DNA of 64,000 nt from Aralia elata (lineage: Eukaryota > Streptophyta > Magnoliopsida > Apiales > Araliaceae), in assembly GCA_034770075.1 (NCBI GenBank), contig CM068383.1, positions 37,219,222-37,283,221 on the forward strand, read 5' to 3'. Below, piece by piece: positions 44,117 to 55,961 of this stretch. A program made the translations under genes and the position numbers. The number at the start of each line of letters is the position of its first letter. Within the stretch, counting starts at the first letter, position 1. Below the pieces are notes generated by a model, which was not told where the DNA came from, did not search any database, and saw only the letters and a list, made by a program, of their open reading frames with translations.

Positions 44117-44791
44117 TTGATTGTAGGATGTCAGGCGAGTAAGGAATTAGATATTCATGTGGTAAGTGAAGAATTGATAGTTGCACCCGAGCCAATCACA
44201 GAGGTGGCAGCTGAGAGTGAACCAGAAGAGGACTATGAGGAAGAAGAGCCCCTGGAGGACTCAAATGGAATACCCCAGGATGATACCTCAATTGAGGATA
44301 ACATGTTAGCTGAGCTGATGGATAAGAATATTAGACTAGAGGATAGAATCCGAGAGTTAGAGGAGCAGGATGAAGAGTGGCAAACTATTGTTGAACAAAG
44401 AGACAAAGTAGTTCAAGATTTTGCTACCCGATATGCAGAGCTTGAACAAAAACTAGCTCAGGCAGAACATAGAATAGTAGAGTTAGAATTGGAGAAAGAA
44501 AATATCAAAGGCCAGTTGAAAGAGGAATCATCTGAACGAGTAAGGATAGAAGATGCATGGGTTAGAGCTGCACGACGTGTTGATATTGTAGAGAGAGAAG
44601 TTCGATCTAAAAAGGCCAAGATAGATGATATGGGATATGCTTTTTGGACAGCATTTGAGAGAACCCAAGACCGAGTTTATAATTACCCAAAACAGTTCGG
44701 TCAGCCTCGATTCACCATGAATCGAGAGATAATGATTCGTATAATGGATCGGGAATACGATGAAGCAGTTGAGCGTGGAATGCTTCCATAA
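44117..44791 (+). CDS. Leader coiled-coil ORF upstream of gag, Tekay element 1
   Basis: An extra ORF lies between the primer site and gag. It encodes a short conserved start (DIHVVSEELIVAPEP), an acidic stretch (EPEEDYEEEEPLED), a long heptad-rich coiled coil (about residues 60-165) and a C-terminal domain (YAFWTAFERTQDRVYNYPKQ, REIMIRIMDREYDEAVERGM). It is clearly homologous to the ORF at 62,251-62,874. The open frame here starts from a non-ATG TTG. The ATG equivalent to element 2 (44,128, MSGE) runs into a stop after four codons, so this copy has a frameshift near its start. Function is unknown. It might be a structural protein, a nucleic-acid chaperone or a host-factor bait. It is not part of the canonical Tekay gag-pol. 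Confidence 0.75.
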   Translation: MIVGCQASKELDIHVVSEELIVAPEPITEVAAESEPEEDYEEEEPLEDSNGIPQDDTSIEDNMLAELMDKNIRLEDRIRELEEQDEEWQTIVEQRDKVVQDFATRYAELEQKLAQAEHRIVELELEKENIKGQLKEESSERVRIEDAWVRAARRVDIVEREVRSKKAKIDDMGYAFWTAFERTQDRVYNYPKQFGQPRFTMNREIMIRIMDREYDEAVERGMLP

Positions 44792-44800
44792 ATAATGAGT

Positions 44801-44803
<3 letters not shown>

Positions 44804-44850
<47 letters not shown>
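44804..44850. repeat. (AT)n microsatellite
   Basis: About 23 AT units directly follow the leader ORF stop. This is a polymorphism-prone tract. Confidence 0.95.
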
Positions 44851-44853
<3 letters not shown>

Positions 44854-45087
44854 TGTGTATGTAAATATTATATAAATCCCAACTCTTATGTAAAATAAAG
44901 GATATGTATGTAAATAGCAGAGTGCTAGCAGATGTAAAGTACAATGTACTACGATATGCATATTAGTATAAATATGTTTATTAAGATATGCGATGTGATG
45001 GTTTATTTATTTATTTATTTCAACTTATAATGATGTGAGAATAAATGATGGGGTGATAATATATAGTAATATATATGTTACATAAAT

Positions 45088-45447
45088 ATGCTAAGAGGAA
45101 GACCTCGAAGACAAAGAGAACAACAAGAGCCTGTTAACGGCGCTGGGAATCCACCAAATCCCATGCAACAATTTATAGATTTGTTAGTCGGGGCACTCCA
45201 GGGTAGAGCTACGAATAACACAAATGAAAACCCTATGATGGCTCAAGTGACTAGTTTTAAGGATTTCAAGAGTGTGGGACCTCCAGAATTCAAAGGAACC
45301 ACAGAGCCGATTGAGGCTCAGGCATGGATCAAAGAGGTCGAGAAAGTATTTACAATCACTCGAGTAGCGGAAGAGCAGAAGACGACTTTTGCTACATACA
45401 TGATGAAAGGCGAAGCTAACTTTTGGTGGGAGGCGAAACCTAAATAG
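45088..45447 (+). pseudogene. Tekay gag, N-terminal half (element 1)
   Basis: It begins MLRGRPRRQREQQEPV, has the conserved MQQFIDLLVGAL and FKSVGPPEFKGTTEPIEAQA, and reaches ATYMMKGEANFWWEA. The frame then closes at a stop because of one extra A in a short A-run near 45,436. The continuation lies one frame away and joins the long ORF that follows. It encodes the capsid N-terminal part of the retrotransposon particle. The start ATG is about 300 bp downstream of the leader ORF stop. Confidence 0.88.
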
Positions 45448-48400
45448 GGTTGGAGCAGGAATAATACCATGGGAGAGATTCAAGGAAGTATTCTTTGAGA
45501 ATTACTTTCCTACAAGCATGCAGAGTCGCATAGAAATACGATTTCTGGAACTAAAGCAAGGGGATATGATTGTACCTCAATACGCTGCAAAATTTAACGA
45601 ACTGGCAAGGTTTGCACCTCATCAGGTTAATACAGAAGAAAGGAAAACTAGGAGGTTTGAGCAGGGTCTTAAACCGTGGTTGTATAATAGGCTATCAGTG
45701 CTGCAGACAAATAGTTTCGCTACCCTTTTGGAAAAAGCCATAATTGCTGAGGGAGGAAGTGAGGCTCTGATGAAGTTCAACAAAGAACAGAAGAAACACA
45801 AGAATGAAGGAGTGCACAGAGGTGAAGGAAGTGGTGGAGGTACTAACAAAAGGAAATGGAATAACAATAAGCCAGGAAATTCTGAAAATAAATTGGGAGA
45901 TTCAAAGAAGAAGATAGACACTTGTAAGGAGTGCGGGAAGAACCATTCGGGCGCATGTCTGAAGCGTAAGAATGCGTGTTTCAATTGCGGGCAAGAGGGA
46001 CACATTTCTCCTAATTGTCCCGTCCCAAAAAAGAATGGGTGTTTTACTTGTGGAGCATTAGACCATCAAGCGAGGAACTGTCCGAGAAAGGGGACGAGTG
46101 GAGGAAATGGGAACAAGGGGAACAATAATGGCAAACAGACAATGACTGGTCCAGCCCCACTTAATCGACCAACCGCAAGAACTTTCAACATGACCGTGCA
46201 AGATGCAGTGGCGTCCAAGGATGTGGTGTCAGGTATCATTCCGATCAATGATATAAATGCATATGTATTATTTGATTCGGGTGCTACCTGTTCATTTGTA
46301 TCATGTGATTTTGCACAACGATTAAAATTACCCCAAGAAGAATTAGAGTATCCTCTGAACATAGAAGTTGCAAATAAGGAAGTAATTTCCGTTAGGCATA
46401 TTCACAGGAATTGTTGCATAACTATAGGAGGGCATGAGTTGTATGTGGATTTAATTCCAATTCAACTTGGCGAGTTTGATTTAATCTTAGGAATGGATTG
46501 GTTGTATAACCATGGGGCAATGATAGATTGCTATAAAAAGATAGTGAACTTTCAGACTCTAGGTCAGACTAAAGTTGTGTTCTATGGTAATAAATCGCCT
46601 AGACACTCTTGTTGTTTGACGATGATGCAAGCTAGGAAGCTGTTAAGAAAAGGATATGCAGGTTATCTGGCTCACATTGTTGATACCCAGAGGATGGGAG
46701 CAGAGATAGGACAAATACCTGTGGTGAGAGAGTTTATAGATGTATTTCCGGCGGATCTGTCAAGTCTTTCGCATGATAGAGAAATTGAGTTTGTTATCGA
46801 TGAATTACCAGGAACAATGCCTGTTTCGAAAGCTCCATATAGAATGGCACCGATAGAGATGAAAGAATTAATGGTTCAATTACAAGAGTTGTTGGATAAG
46901 AAATATATTCAACCGAATGTGTCTCCCTGGGGAGCACCAGTTTTATTTGTCAAGAAGAAAGACGGATCGTTAAGACTTTGTATCGACTACCGGGAGCTGA
47001 ACAAGGTGATGATCAAGAACAAGTACCCATTGCCTAGAATCGATGATCTGTTCAATCAGTTGAAGGGAGCGAAATATTTCTCTAAAATAGATTTGAGATC
47101 TGGATATCACCAGTTGAAAGTGAAGAAGGAGGATGTACCGAAGACATCATTCAGGACTCGTTATGGCCACTATGAGTTCTTGGTGATGTCTTTTGGGTTG
47201 ACGAATGCTCCAGCAGCATTTATAGATTTGATGAACCGTGCATTCAAGCAGTACTTGGATAAATTCGTAGTTGTGTTCATAGATGACATCCTGGTCTACT
47301 CTAAGATGCAGGAGGATCATGCTGAACATTTGAGATTGGTGTTAGAAACACTAAGAAGGGAAAAATTGTACGCAAAATTTTCCAAGTGTGAGTTTTGGTT
47401 GGAAAGAGTTCAATTTTTGGGACACGTGATTGATAAAAATAGAATCTCAGTAGACCCAACAAAAGTGGAAGCAGTGATTAACTGGGAGCAGCCGAAGACA
47501 CCAACAGAAGTGCGGAGTTTCTTGGGATTGGCAGGTTATTACAGGAGATTCATTCAAGATTTTTCGAAAATAGCAGGAACTCTAACTAATTTAACAAAGA
47601 AGTTAGTGAAATTCGAATGGACAGAAAAGTGCGAGAAAAGCTTTCTAGAGTTGAAGAAAAGATTGAGCGCGGCGCCGGTGTTATGTTTACCAAATAATAC
47701 AGGAGGATTTGTGTTGTACAGTGATGCGTCGCACAAAGGACTTGGTTGTGTGCTTATGCCACATGGTAAAGTTATTGCGTATGCGTCACGACAGTTGAAG
47801 GATTATGAGAAGGGATATCCTACCCATGACCTAGAATTGGCAGCGGTAGTAGTTGCCCTAAAAATATGGATGCACTATTTATATGGTGAGAAATGTGAGA
47901 TATATACGGACCACAAGAGTCTAAAGTATATCTTCACACAGAAGGAACTTAACATGAGGCAGAGGAGATGGTTGGAATTGATAAAAGATTATGATTGTGA
48001 AATATTATATCACCCGGAGAAGGCTAATGTGGTTGCCGATGCCTTAAGCAGAAACAATAAAGAGAAATTGTTAATGTTAACAGCTCGAGAAGAGCTAATC
48101 AAAGAGATGGCCAGGATGGAAATAAAAATCAAATTTCTGAATGAGTTGGAAGAGAAATTGTTTGCAATGGAGGCTCACCCAATTTTATTGGACAGAGTAA
48201 AAGAAGCACAAAACAATGATGAAGAATGTGGTAAGATAAAGAAGAGAATTTCAGAAGGAGAAGAGCTTAAATTCAAGGTGGATAATGAAGGATTGTTGAG
48301 ATTTGAAGATAGAATTTGGGTACCATTAGTACCTGAATTACGGGAAGAAATTTTACAAGGGGCTCATAGCTCGAACTATTCGATTCACCCGGGGAGTACA

Positions 48401-48525
48401 AAGATGTACCAAGACCTTCGTCAACATTTTTGGTGGCCAAATATGAAGAGAGAAGTTGCAGAATGCGTCAGTAGATGCTTAACGTGTCAAAAAGTTAAGG
48501 CTGAACATCAGAGACCAAGTGGTTT
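45448..48525 (+). pseudogene. Tekay gag-pol of element 1, cut within integrase
   Basis: This is one long frame of just over 1,000 codons, open from about 45,445. The first 100 residues complete the capsid (FENYFPTSMQSR, LARFAPHQV). Zinc knuckles follow at about residues 136-190 (CFNCGQEGHISPNC, CFTCGALDHQARNC). The protease has LFDSGATCSFV at about residue 251. Reverse transcriptase carries YFSKIDLRSGYHQ and VVFIDDILVYSK (Asp pair near 588), and RNase H has YSDASHKGLG near 734. The integrase zinc-binding region (IHPGSTK..CLTCQK) ends the protein. At 48,525 an LTR inserted, so the integrase catalytic core and chromodomain are missing. Polymerase motifs look intact, so decay is limited to the gag frameshift and this insertion. 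Confidence 0.93.
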
Positions 48526-50705
48526 TGTGATAACTCGAATTTTAGAAAAAAATTAAAATAAGAATTTAATAAATAAAATTCTTATTTGGTGGTAGGTGAT
48601 GTTACATTATATTGCATAAATGAATACGTTTTATGCAATATGTGATTTTTGTAAATAATAATAAATATATTATTATTATTATATATTTATTATTTCATAT
48701 AAATAAATTGTATAATCAATTTATTAAGAAAAAATGAGATGGGTAAAACAAATTTATGATGAAAGAAATTATTAAAATAATTTATAATATTAAATTATTT
48801 TAATATAGTATTTTGGTGGTATTTAAATATATTTAATAACCTCCATTTTATTGGGTGAAATATATGCATGTTATGTAATATAGTTAATATATTATTATAT
48901 TTGCTATAGTTAAATGATTTGTGAGAAAATAATTTATAGAAAGAAAATAAAATAATTGAATATATTATTATATATTTGATTTAGTTTGAAATAAATTGTG
49001 AGAATCAATTTATTTAAAGAGATGGATAGCTTTAAAGATACAAAACTTTTGTATCTATTGATGAGCAAATTAAAATAATTTATAATATTAAATTATTTTA
49101 ATAGGATTATAATGTAAATAAATGGTTAGAAGTAATTAAGAAATGGAAATTAAATTAAATTATATTATTTGAAATGATAGTTCGTTACACTAAAAGTGTT
49201 TAGTTTAATTATGAATTTGATTTCATGATTAATGGAGTAAATTTTTTATACATATTACAAATGTATAATTATCTAATTTTGGGTATCATGTAATTATAAT
49301 ACACAAGTTAATATTTTATTGAGATGAAATGTATATATTAAATAAATTGTTTAACAACAATTTATGGATGGAAGTAAGGAATTTAATAGTAATAGAATAA
49401 TATTAATTATTTACGTAATGGATTTGTTACGTTACAGGTGTATGGTCTAATTATGGATTTAATTTCATAATTATTTGCATAATTCTATACCTGTTGTAAA
49501 TGTATAAGTATTCAGTTGTAACTAATAATTTGGGTACTGAAGATAGAATTTATCATAAGGTAATACATATATATATATGTAATATATATGTTATAAAACG
49601 TGAATATATTATAATAGATGTGTATGTAACTTGTGTTGAGAATGAAATAGTTAGTGGAAAAGCTGAGTCACTATAATTAAGCAGGAGGTGGTGAGTTATA
49701 AAGCATTATGATGGACACCCAACAAACATTTGAGATATAGAAGAATGAGTTAGAAAATTTAATAACATTACTTACTTCATTCTCTGCCATTTCACTCTAT
49801 ACTCCCTGTCCTGCCAATTTCGTCCCAAAAGAAAAAGAACAAAAGTAGCCCTTATGTCTATTTCCCAGCCTCTGTCATCCGTTCCAAACAAAGGAAGAAA
49901 AGAAAAACAGTGCTCGACTCCCCTACTCCAAAACCAAACCTCAACTTCTTCAATTTCTACTGGAATTACCAACAAGAAGATTTGAAGTGTAGACTAGTTT
50001 GGGAAAGATATTTAAGGCAATAGCAGCAAGAAAGATTTAGTGAGCGGAATATCAAAGTTTGACTTCATTAAATTAAATGGGTTTTAAGGTAAACCATTTG
50101 TTCTTGTTAAAATTCATGAAACTTAAAGTAGATAGTATTTTGTATTGTTATATTAGTTATGCTTGATTGTGAAATTGGTTAAGTAGTGGGAGTATATGCT
50201 ACCTGAAGTAATAGGATTGAAAATTTTGGATATAACCATGTACTAATGTTTATGAATCCTGAAAGTTTAAGCCATGCACTGTGTATGTTTGATAAAATTC
50301 CTCTTAGAGGCTATTAGACTTTAAAATTTAAAACTTGTTGATATGGTGATCAAGGTAGCTTGGGTATATAATATATGATGTTTCGTAGGTGGTTTAGCTG
50401 AGTTAGAAATGGATTTGAAGCAAGTTTAGGTTAATTAAACAATTTTGACTCAGTTGAAAATCTGATGTGATTGGACAATTTTGAGCTCTTATAAAACCTA
50501 TCTATGGAATGTCTAAATCTAATTGAATATTTTTTGAAAGACTTAAATGAATGTTTACGAATGAAATGATATTGTGAAACGAAACCAAATTGAAAGTGGA
50601 GTTTAGGTTTATCAATATATAAGTAATGAACGTAACGAGGCGTTGAACGTACGCATGAATGTGTCGCTTTAGCACTCGTATGAACCGAGATAGGCACGCG
50701 ACACC
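48526..50705 (+). mobile_element. Tekay-type LTR 5 (5' 2.2 kb, interrupted)
   Basis: It opens TGTGATAACTCGAATTTTAG within the integrase frame of element 1. It is very AT-rich, with the LTR-intron donor at 50,089. It is cut at 50,705 by the minus-strand Tekay element, and its 3' part is not found. The ORFs at 50,431-50,871 are by-products. Confidence 0.82.
50089..50097 (+). promoter_or_regulatory. LTR-intron splice donor, LTR 5
   Basis: TTTTAAG|GTAAACC occupies the same relative position as the donors of the other LTRs. No clear TATA box was found upstream. Confidence 0.4.
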
Positions 50706-50939
50706 TGTGACACCCCCAAATTCAGGTACCAATACCTCGAATTTGGTGCTCACGATAAAATACATCCATACACCTCTAAACAACATAAATCAACTAATGC
50801 GGAATAAAATAAACATATGTTGTTCATTACAAAAGGTTTACTACGGTCCCAAGGTCTATAACCTTAAATAAATACATCGCAGAATACATTAATAATACAA
50901 AACTATTCCACGATTACATAACGGGATAATACAATATAA

Positions 50940-50992
50940 CTACTTCGTAAGCTTTCCTTTGCCTTTGTCCACTTTGGAACTTCCCGGCTTAA
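50940..50992 (-). CDS. Conserved LTR mini-frame (LTR 8 copy)
   Basis: On the minus strand, acceptor TATTGCAG|TT is followed by KPGSSKVDKGKGKLTK and a stop at 50,940-50,942. Frame phase and core match the solo LTR and LTR 7 copies, though it is three codons shorter. Confidence 0.4.
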
Positions 50993-53116
50993 CTGCAATA
51001 GGTTCATGATATAGCAAGGGTGAGCAACTACTTTGCTCAACAAGTTTAAAAGCAAGAAGAAGATATATCATGAATGAATAAGAATAATAGCTACATAGAT
51101 CAACAATTTATGAACATTGATGAAATAACTGAAATGATATAATCAAAGTCCAAATGAATCAATGAATAATGATTATTTACTGCTGAGTGGTCCAACCGAC
51201 CATGAACTTGGCCAAAGAGTCAATCATTCAACTAACTCTTTTAAAAACCTGGCCCCGTCAGTTGTACTCGAGGGGATCAGCTTCTTGTACACCATGTATA
51301 TGCATAACATTTAACTCTGACTACATCGAATAACCGACACATTATAATCCCCTAATAAGGGTTGCTCTCTCAGTCCAAGAATCCGTACCAACTACTGGTT
51401 TGGATAGCTTTTAAAATAATAACCTGTACATGTCTAGCCGAAACGAATGGCGTAGACTATCTCCTTAAACAGTTCATGAATGAAGAACTTAAACGTTTCA
51501 CAATCCAACAATAGATAATGAATTCAAATGCATAAGCAACGAATATCAATAATTATCTTGGAGGTGGAGTAATTGACAATAATTAATCCACTAATATGAT
51601 TCAAAAGTAATAACTCCATTTGAGTCATGAAACTTGCAACAATATACAACACCTGTATAAAATATGAAACCTGCTCAAAATATAATTTGAGTAAGGTTAG
51701 GGAAACTTGCCCAACACAAGGGTTAGACAAGCGTTAGGAAACTTCCCTGGTGCGTCTGCTACAATATTACAACACACGCTCCTTAATAGCCTACACAATT
51801 AAGTACATATCCACATAACAATTAGTCACATACCGGATATCCAATAATAGTTTATACTACTCTATGATCTTTCATTCTTATTGCAATCATAATATTAAAC
51901 AATATTATACACACTAGTTACGGCGTTACGACGCTTGCACGCCTATACGCCCAACTTGCCTATTCGAATGTCCAAGCGACACGCAATTGTGTACGCCTAA
52001 CACGCCCATTCGATTCATCTAATACTCTATGGTTAATGCTAAGTATCATTATAGATCATAAAAATCATGTTATGAAAGTTAGAACATCATTTTACATTGT
52101 CGGAAGCATTACACGTGCTTATGCGCATGCCCGACACACTCCGATTGCCCCCAATTACACATCAGTCCTATAAATGGGCAATTTAGGCCATGCTACAGAC
52201 CTCACATTGAAAACCTCAAAGAACTAAAGTTGTAGGTCTACTCGTTCTCTTTCCGAATCATCTTGAATCACCTCAATCCGAGTTCGTATGAGAAAGTTAT
52301 GCCCATTTTACTAAAGGACGTCAAAGTTGTTTGCACAGTCTCTTGTCCAGCGCCTTAGGCGCTCCAAATGGCCTATGACCAGCGCCTAAAGCGCTCTTTC
52401 ACAGTAGCTGGACTCGTGGTCAGCGCCTAGCCAGCGCCTTAGGCGCTCGGCCTGAGTCCCCAACCCGTTTTACTTCCCAGAATGCTCTGTTTTGGTGTTC
52501 TAGACCTATCTTGCTTCCAACCACCATAACTCCCTTAATACACGTTCAAATTGGTCCTTTACGGACTCTATGGACTCCTAAGACATAGGGCTACAACATA
52601 TCAAAAATTTAGAGTTATCCATTACCATTAACATGGCCAAATCTTAGGCCAAATTATCAACTCATGTTATGTTTTCGTGTTCTTGGTGTTCTTGGCGTTC
52701 TTAACAAAAATCATCACTAAATCTTTGTTTTAATCCCTTTTTACTCGATTCCAGTTGGGTTAACTTGGTAACCCATGGAACTACAATACCATAACAACAA
52801 ACAAATTAAACCAACAAGAAAAATTAGCTACAAATTGTCCAAAACAGTCCATAGGTCCAAGATTTGTCCAAAATGTCCATTGTTCTTCATGTTCTTCATC
52901 CTCCTTAAGCATAGGTACGGATTTATTGCATTTTTGTTCCACTTTGATGTTATTAATGGCTTATATAACCTCTTAACAACATTTACAAACAATCACAACA
53001 AACAAAAACACCAAGAATCGCCAAAAATCTGACCCACAAGCTTAAGAGCTTAAAACTAAAAAAAACTTGAATAACTCAACAAGAAATCCAATGGAAAGAA
53101 TTTGATTGGTGTTTAC
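50993..53116 (-). promoter_or_regulatory. Candidate LTR intron, LTR 8
   Basis: Donor TAGAG|GTAAACACC at 53,116 and acceptor CTATTGCAG at 50,993 define an intron of about 2.1 kb. GC palindromes lie inside it. Confidence 0.5.
52349..52447. repeat. GC-rich palindromes of LTR 8
   Basis: AGCGCCTTAGGCGCT (52,349-52,363), AGCGCCTAAAGCGCT (52,381-52,395) and AGCGCCTTAGGCGCT (52,433-52,447) occur in AT-rich LTR sequence. Confidence 0.9.
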
Positions 53117-54059
53117 CTCTATAAATCCTTCCTAGATGATTACGAAGCTAGGCTAGGATTGATTTTGAGGGTCCTCCTTGCTTGGATTCTCTTCTTCTTC
53201 CTCACGTGCCTTCTTCTTCTTCCTTCTTCCTTTTTCCGGCGACCTTCTTCTCTTTTTTCGGCGACCTCCGGTGACTTCCTTCACCTTTCTCTTCTGCAGC
53301 TCTCTCTCTCTCTATCTATTTCTATCAGCTGAGCAACTTGGAATGGAATGGATTGAGAGTTGAATGAATGATTATTAGAGAAGTGGAGGAATTTTGGGAG
53401 AAAGTGGGAGTGAGGCTCAAGGTGGCCAAATTCAAAAGCTTGCCGGCAATACTCCCAACTCTCTCATTTCCTAGCAATTTGATTGGTCCAAAATGAGGGA
53501 TTGGTTCCCTCTTGGAGTGACAAGCCAAAATTAACACCCAAATATACCAAAATTATATCCGAAAACTCCCACTTTTGTACCAAAACTGGTAAATAACTCT
53601 ACCCAAAATTAAAATGGGTATTACCATAATTATTATGATGGGTAAAAATAATTATTATGGGATTTGTCCAAATATTTGGAACACCCATTTAATACATTTC
53701 GGATACGGATAAAAGCATGTATCAGCTCAAATAAAATTTCCAACACTTGGAAAAATTATTCGTACGCATACACGTATTTATAAAATTTATTAAAGTTGAA
53801 AAAACACAAAAAAATTATCGCGTGAATAGTACCTCGGGAAACGTGCCCCGTGAATAGTGATTTAGCGACGCTACGCCAAATCAATTATTCACTTAAACAA
53901 AACTATAACACGTAAAATTTTATGCATTTACATAATCCAGGTTGTCACACAACCCTTAAACATGCAACATAAAAAAAATATATTAATAAAATATAATATA
54001 TTCTTTAATATTCAAAAAATCAAATTACAAGGAAAATTCTAAAATTTCCGGTCGTTACA

Positions 54060-54080
54060 TCCCCCCTCCTTATAAGAATT
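54060..54080 (-). other. Polypurine tract of the minus-strand Tekay element
   Basis: The minus strand reads TTATAAGGAGGGGGGA just before the LTR start. Confidence 0.85.
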
Positions 54081-54125
54081 CTGTCCCCAGAATTACAATC
54101 TAGGTACGAAAAACTTAACATAGGT

Positions 54126-55961
54126 TCACTCAAAAAGATGCGGATAATTCTTCCTCATCTTCTCTTCTAGCTCCCACGTAGCTTCTTCAGCTGCATGGTT
54201 CCTCCAAAGTACTTTGACTGAATGAAAAACCTTGTTTCTTAACGTCTTCTCTTTCCTATCTAATATCTGGACAGGAATCTCTTCATATGACAAATCTCGT
54301 TCAACTTGAATTGGTTCGTAGGATATCACGTGCTTGTAGTCAGGTTTATATGGTCCTAGCACAGAAACGTGAAATAGATTATGAATATGTTCCAGTTCAG
54401 GAGGTAAAGCTACCTCGTACGCTACTTCACCTACCCTCTTTAAAACTTCAAAAGGTCCTACGAACCTGGGACTCAATTTACCCTTCTTTTCAAATCTGAT
54501 CTTCCCCTTCCAAGGTGATACCTTCAAAAACACAAAGCTGCCAACTTCAAAGTCTTACTTCTGACGATGTAAATCGGCGTATTTCTTCTGTCGGTCTTGA
54601 GCCGCTACCAATCGATCTCTTATCACTTTAATGACATCCACGGTCTGCTGCACCAATTTAGGCCCCAACAGTCTCCGTTCACCGACTTCGTCCCAACACA
54701 GAGGTGTTCGACACTTCCTTCCGTATAATGCTTCGTATGGCGGCATGCCAATACTCGCATGATAACTATTATTGTAGGCAAACTCCACCAATGGTAGATG
54801 ATCGTCCCAGCTGCTTTTAAAATCCATCACACATGCTCTAAGCATGTCCTCAAGCGTCTGAATCGTTCGTTCGCTTTGCCCATCCGTCTGAGGATGATAC
54901 GCCGTACTTAACCTCAACTGAGTTCCCAATCTTTCTTGTAAACTCTTCTAGAAATTCGACGTGAAGCGCGGATCTCTGTTAGATACAATAGATACCGGTA
55001 CTCCATGTCGTGACACAATCTCTTTCACATATAACTTTGCTAGCTACTCTAGATTGTACCTTATCTTGATCGGTAGAAAATGTGCAGATTTAGTTAAACG
55101 ATCCACGATCACCCATATCGCGTCGTAACCCTTTTGAGTTGGTGGAAGCCCCGTCACAAAATCCATCGTGATATGCTCCCACTTCCACTTCGGAATCTCC
55201 AGTGGTTGTAGCAGTCCGCCCGGTTTCTGATGTTCTGCTTTTACCCTTTGACATGTCAAACATCACCCAACACACTCCGCGACCTCCCTTTTTATGTTTG
55301 GCCACCAGAAATGTTGGCGCAAATCTTGATACATCTTGGTACTACCAGGGTGTATCGAATACTTTGTAGAATGAGCTTCCTGCAAAATCTCTTCTCTCAA
55401 CTCCGGAACTATCAGTATCCAGATCCTCCCTTCAAACCTTAGCTGTCCCATGCTATCAGTTTTGTACTTTTTCCTCTCCATCTGAGATTCGCTTCTTTAT
55501 GGCAACACATTCATCATCCTTTTCTTGAGCCTCCTTTATCTTGTCTAATAAAGTTGGACTCGCCTCCACTGCGAACAGTTTCTCGTTTGCATTCATCGGA
55601 TACTTGACTTCCAACTCTAGTCTTCCCATATCCTTGATCAGTTTCTCTTGAGCTGTCAGCATCATCAACTTATCTCTGCCCTTCCTACTTAGAGCATCAG
55701 CTACTACATTGGCCTTACCGGGATGGTATAGAATCTCACAATCGTAGTCCTTGATCAACTCCAACCATCGCCTCTGCCTCATGTTTAGTTCCTTCTGAGT
55801 GAAGATATACTTAAGACTCTTGTGGTCTGTGCATATCTCACACTTCTCCCTATACAGTATGTCTCCAAATCTTCAGAGCAAACACCACTGCCGCTAGTTC
55901 CAGGTCATGAGTCGGATATCCCTTCTCATAGTCCTTCAGCTGCCATGAAGCGTACGCAATG
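54126..55961 (-). pseudogene. Tekay pol of the minus-strand element: RNase H end, integrase, chromodomain
   Basis: Reading minus from 55,961: RNase H remnant (AYAS..QLKDYEKGYP) and MRQRRWLELIKDYDCEILYH with NVVADALSRK. The integrase zinc-binding part (YSIHPGSTKMYQDLRQHFWW) and the catalytic core (WEHITMDFVTGLP, then AYHPQTDGQSERTIQTLEDM) follow. The C-terminus has LSPRFVGPFEVLKRVGEVAY and a chromodomain (EIPVQILDRKEKTLRNKVFH, VLWRNHAAEEATWELEE). This end marks the Tekay/Del chromovirus clade. It is broken by stops or frameshifts near 55,860, 55,470, 55,262, 55,043, 54,950 and 54,554. The 5' part is lost beyond the LTR at 55,962. Confidence 0.92.

Larger units (their letters stand above)
50706..54059 (-). 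mobile_element. 3' LTR of a minus-strand Tekay element (LTR 8, 3,354 bp)
   Basis: On the minus strand it opens TGTAACGACCGGAAATTTTA at 54,059, right after a polypurine tract, and closes GAATTTGGGGGTGTCACA at 50,706. The internal domain lies to the right. It has the LTR-intron signals, the Lys/Gly-rich mini-frame, GC-rich palindromes and the 'ggcaagtttccctaacc' repeats. It inserted into LTR 5. Confidence 0.88.

Noticed and set aside
44528..44961. Minus-strand Tyr/Ile-rich ORFs
   Set aside because: They are the antisense of the leader ORF and of the (AT)n tract, which translates as alternating Tyr-Ile.
53102..53363. Plus-strand Phe/Ser/Leu-rich ORFs resembling a signal peptide
   Set aside because: This is the reverse strand of the GA-rich leader of LTR 8. 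Pyrimidine runs translate as Phe/Ser/Leu.
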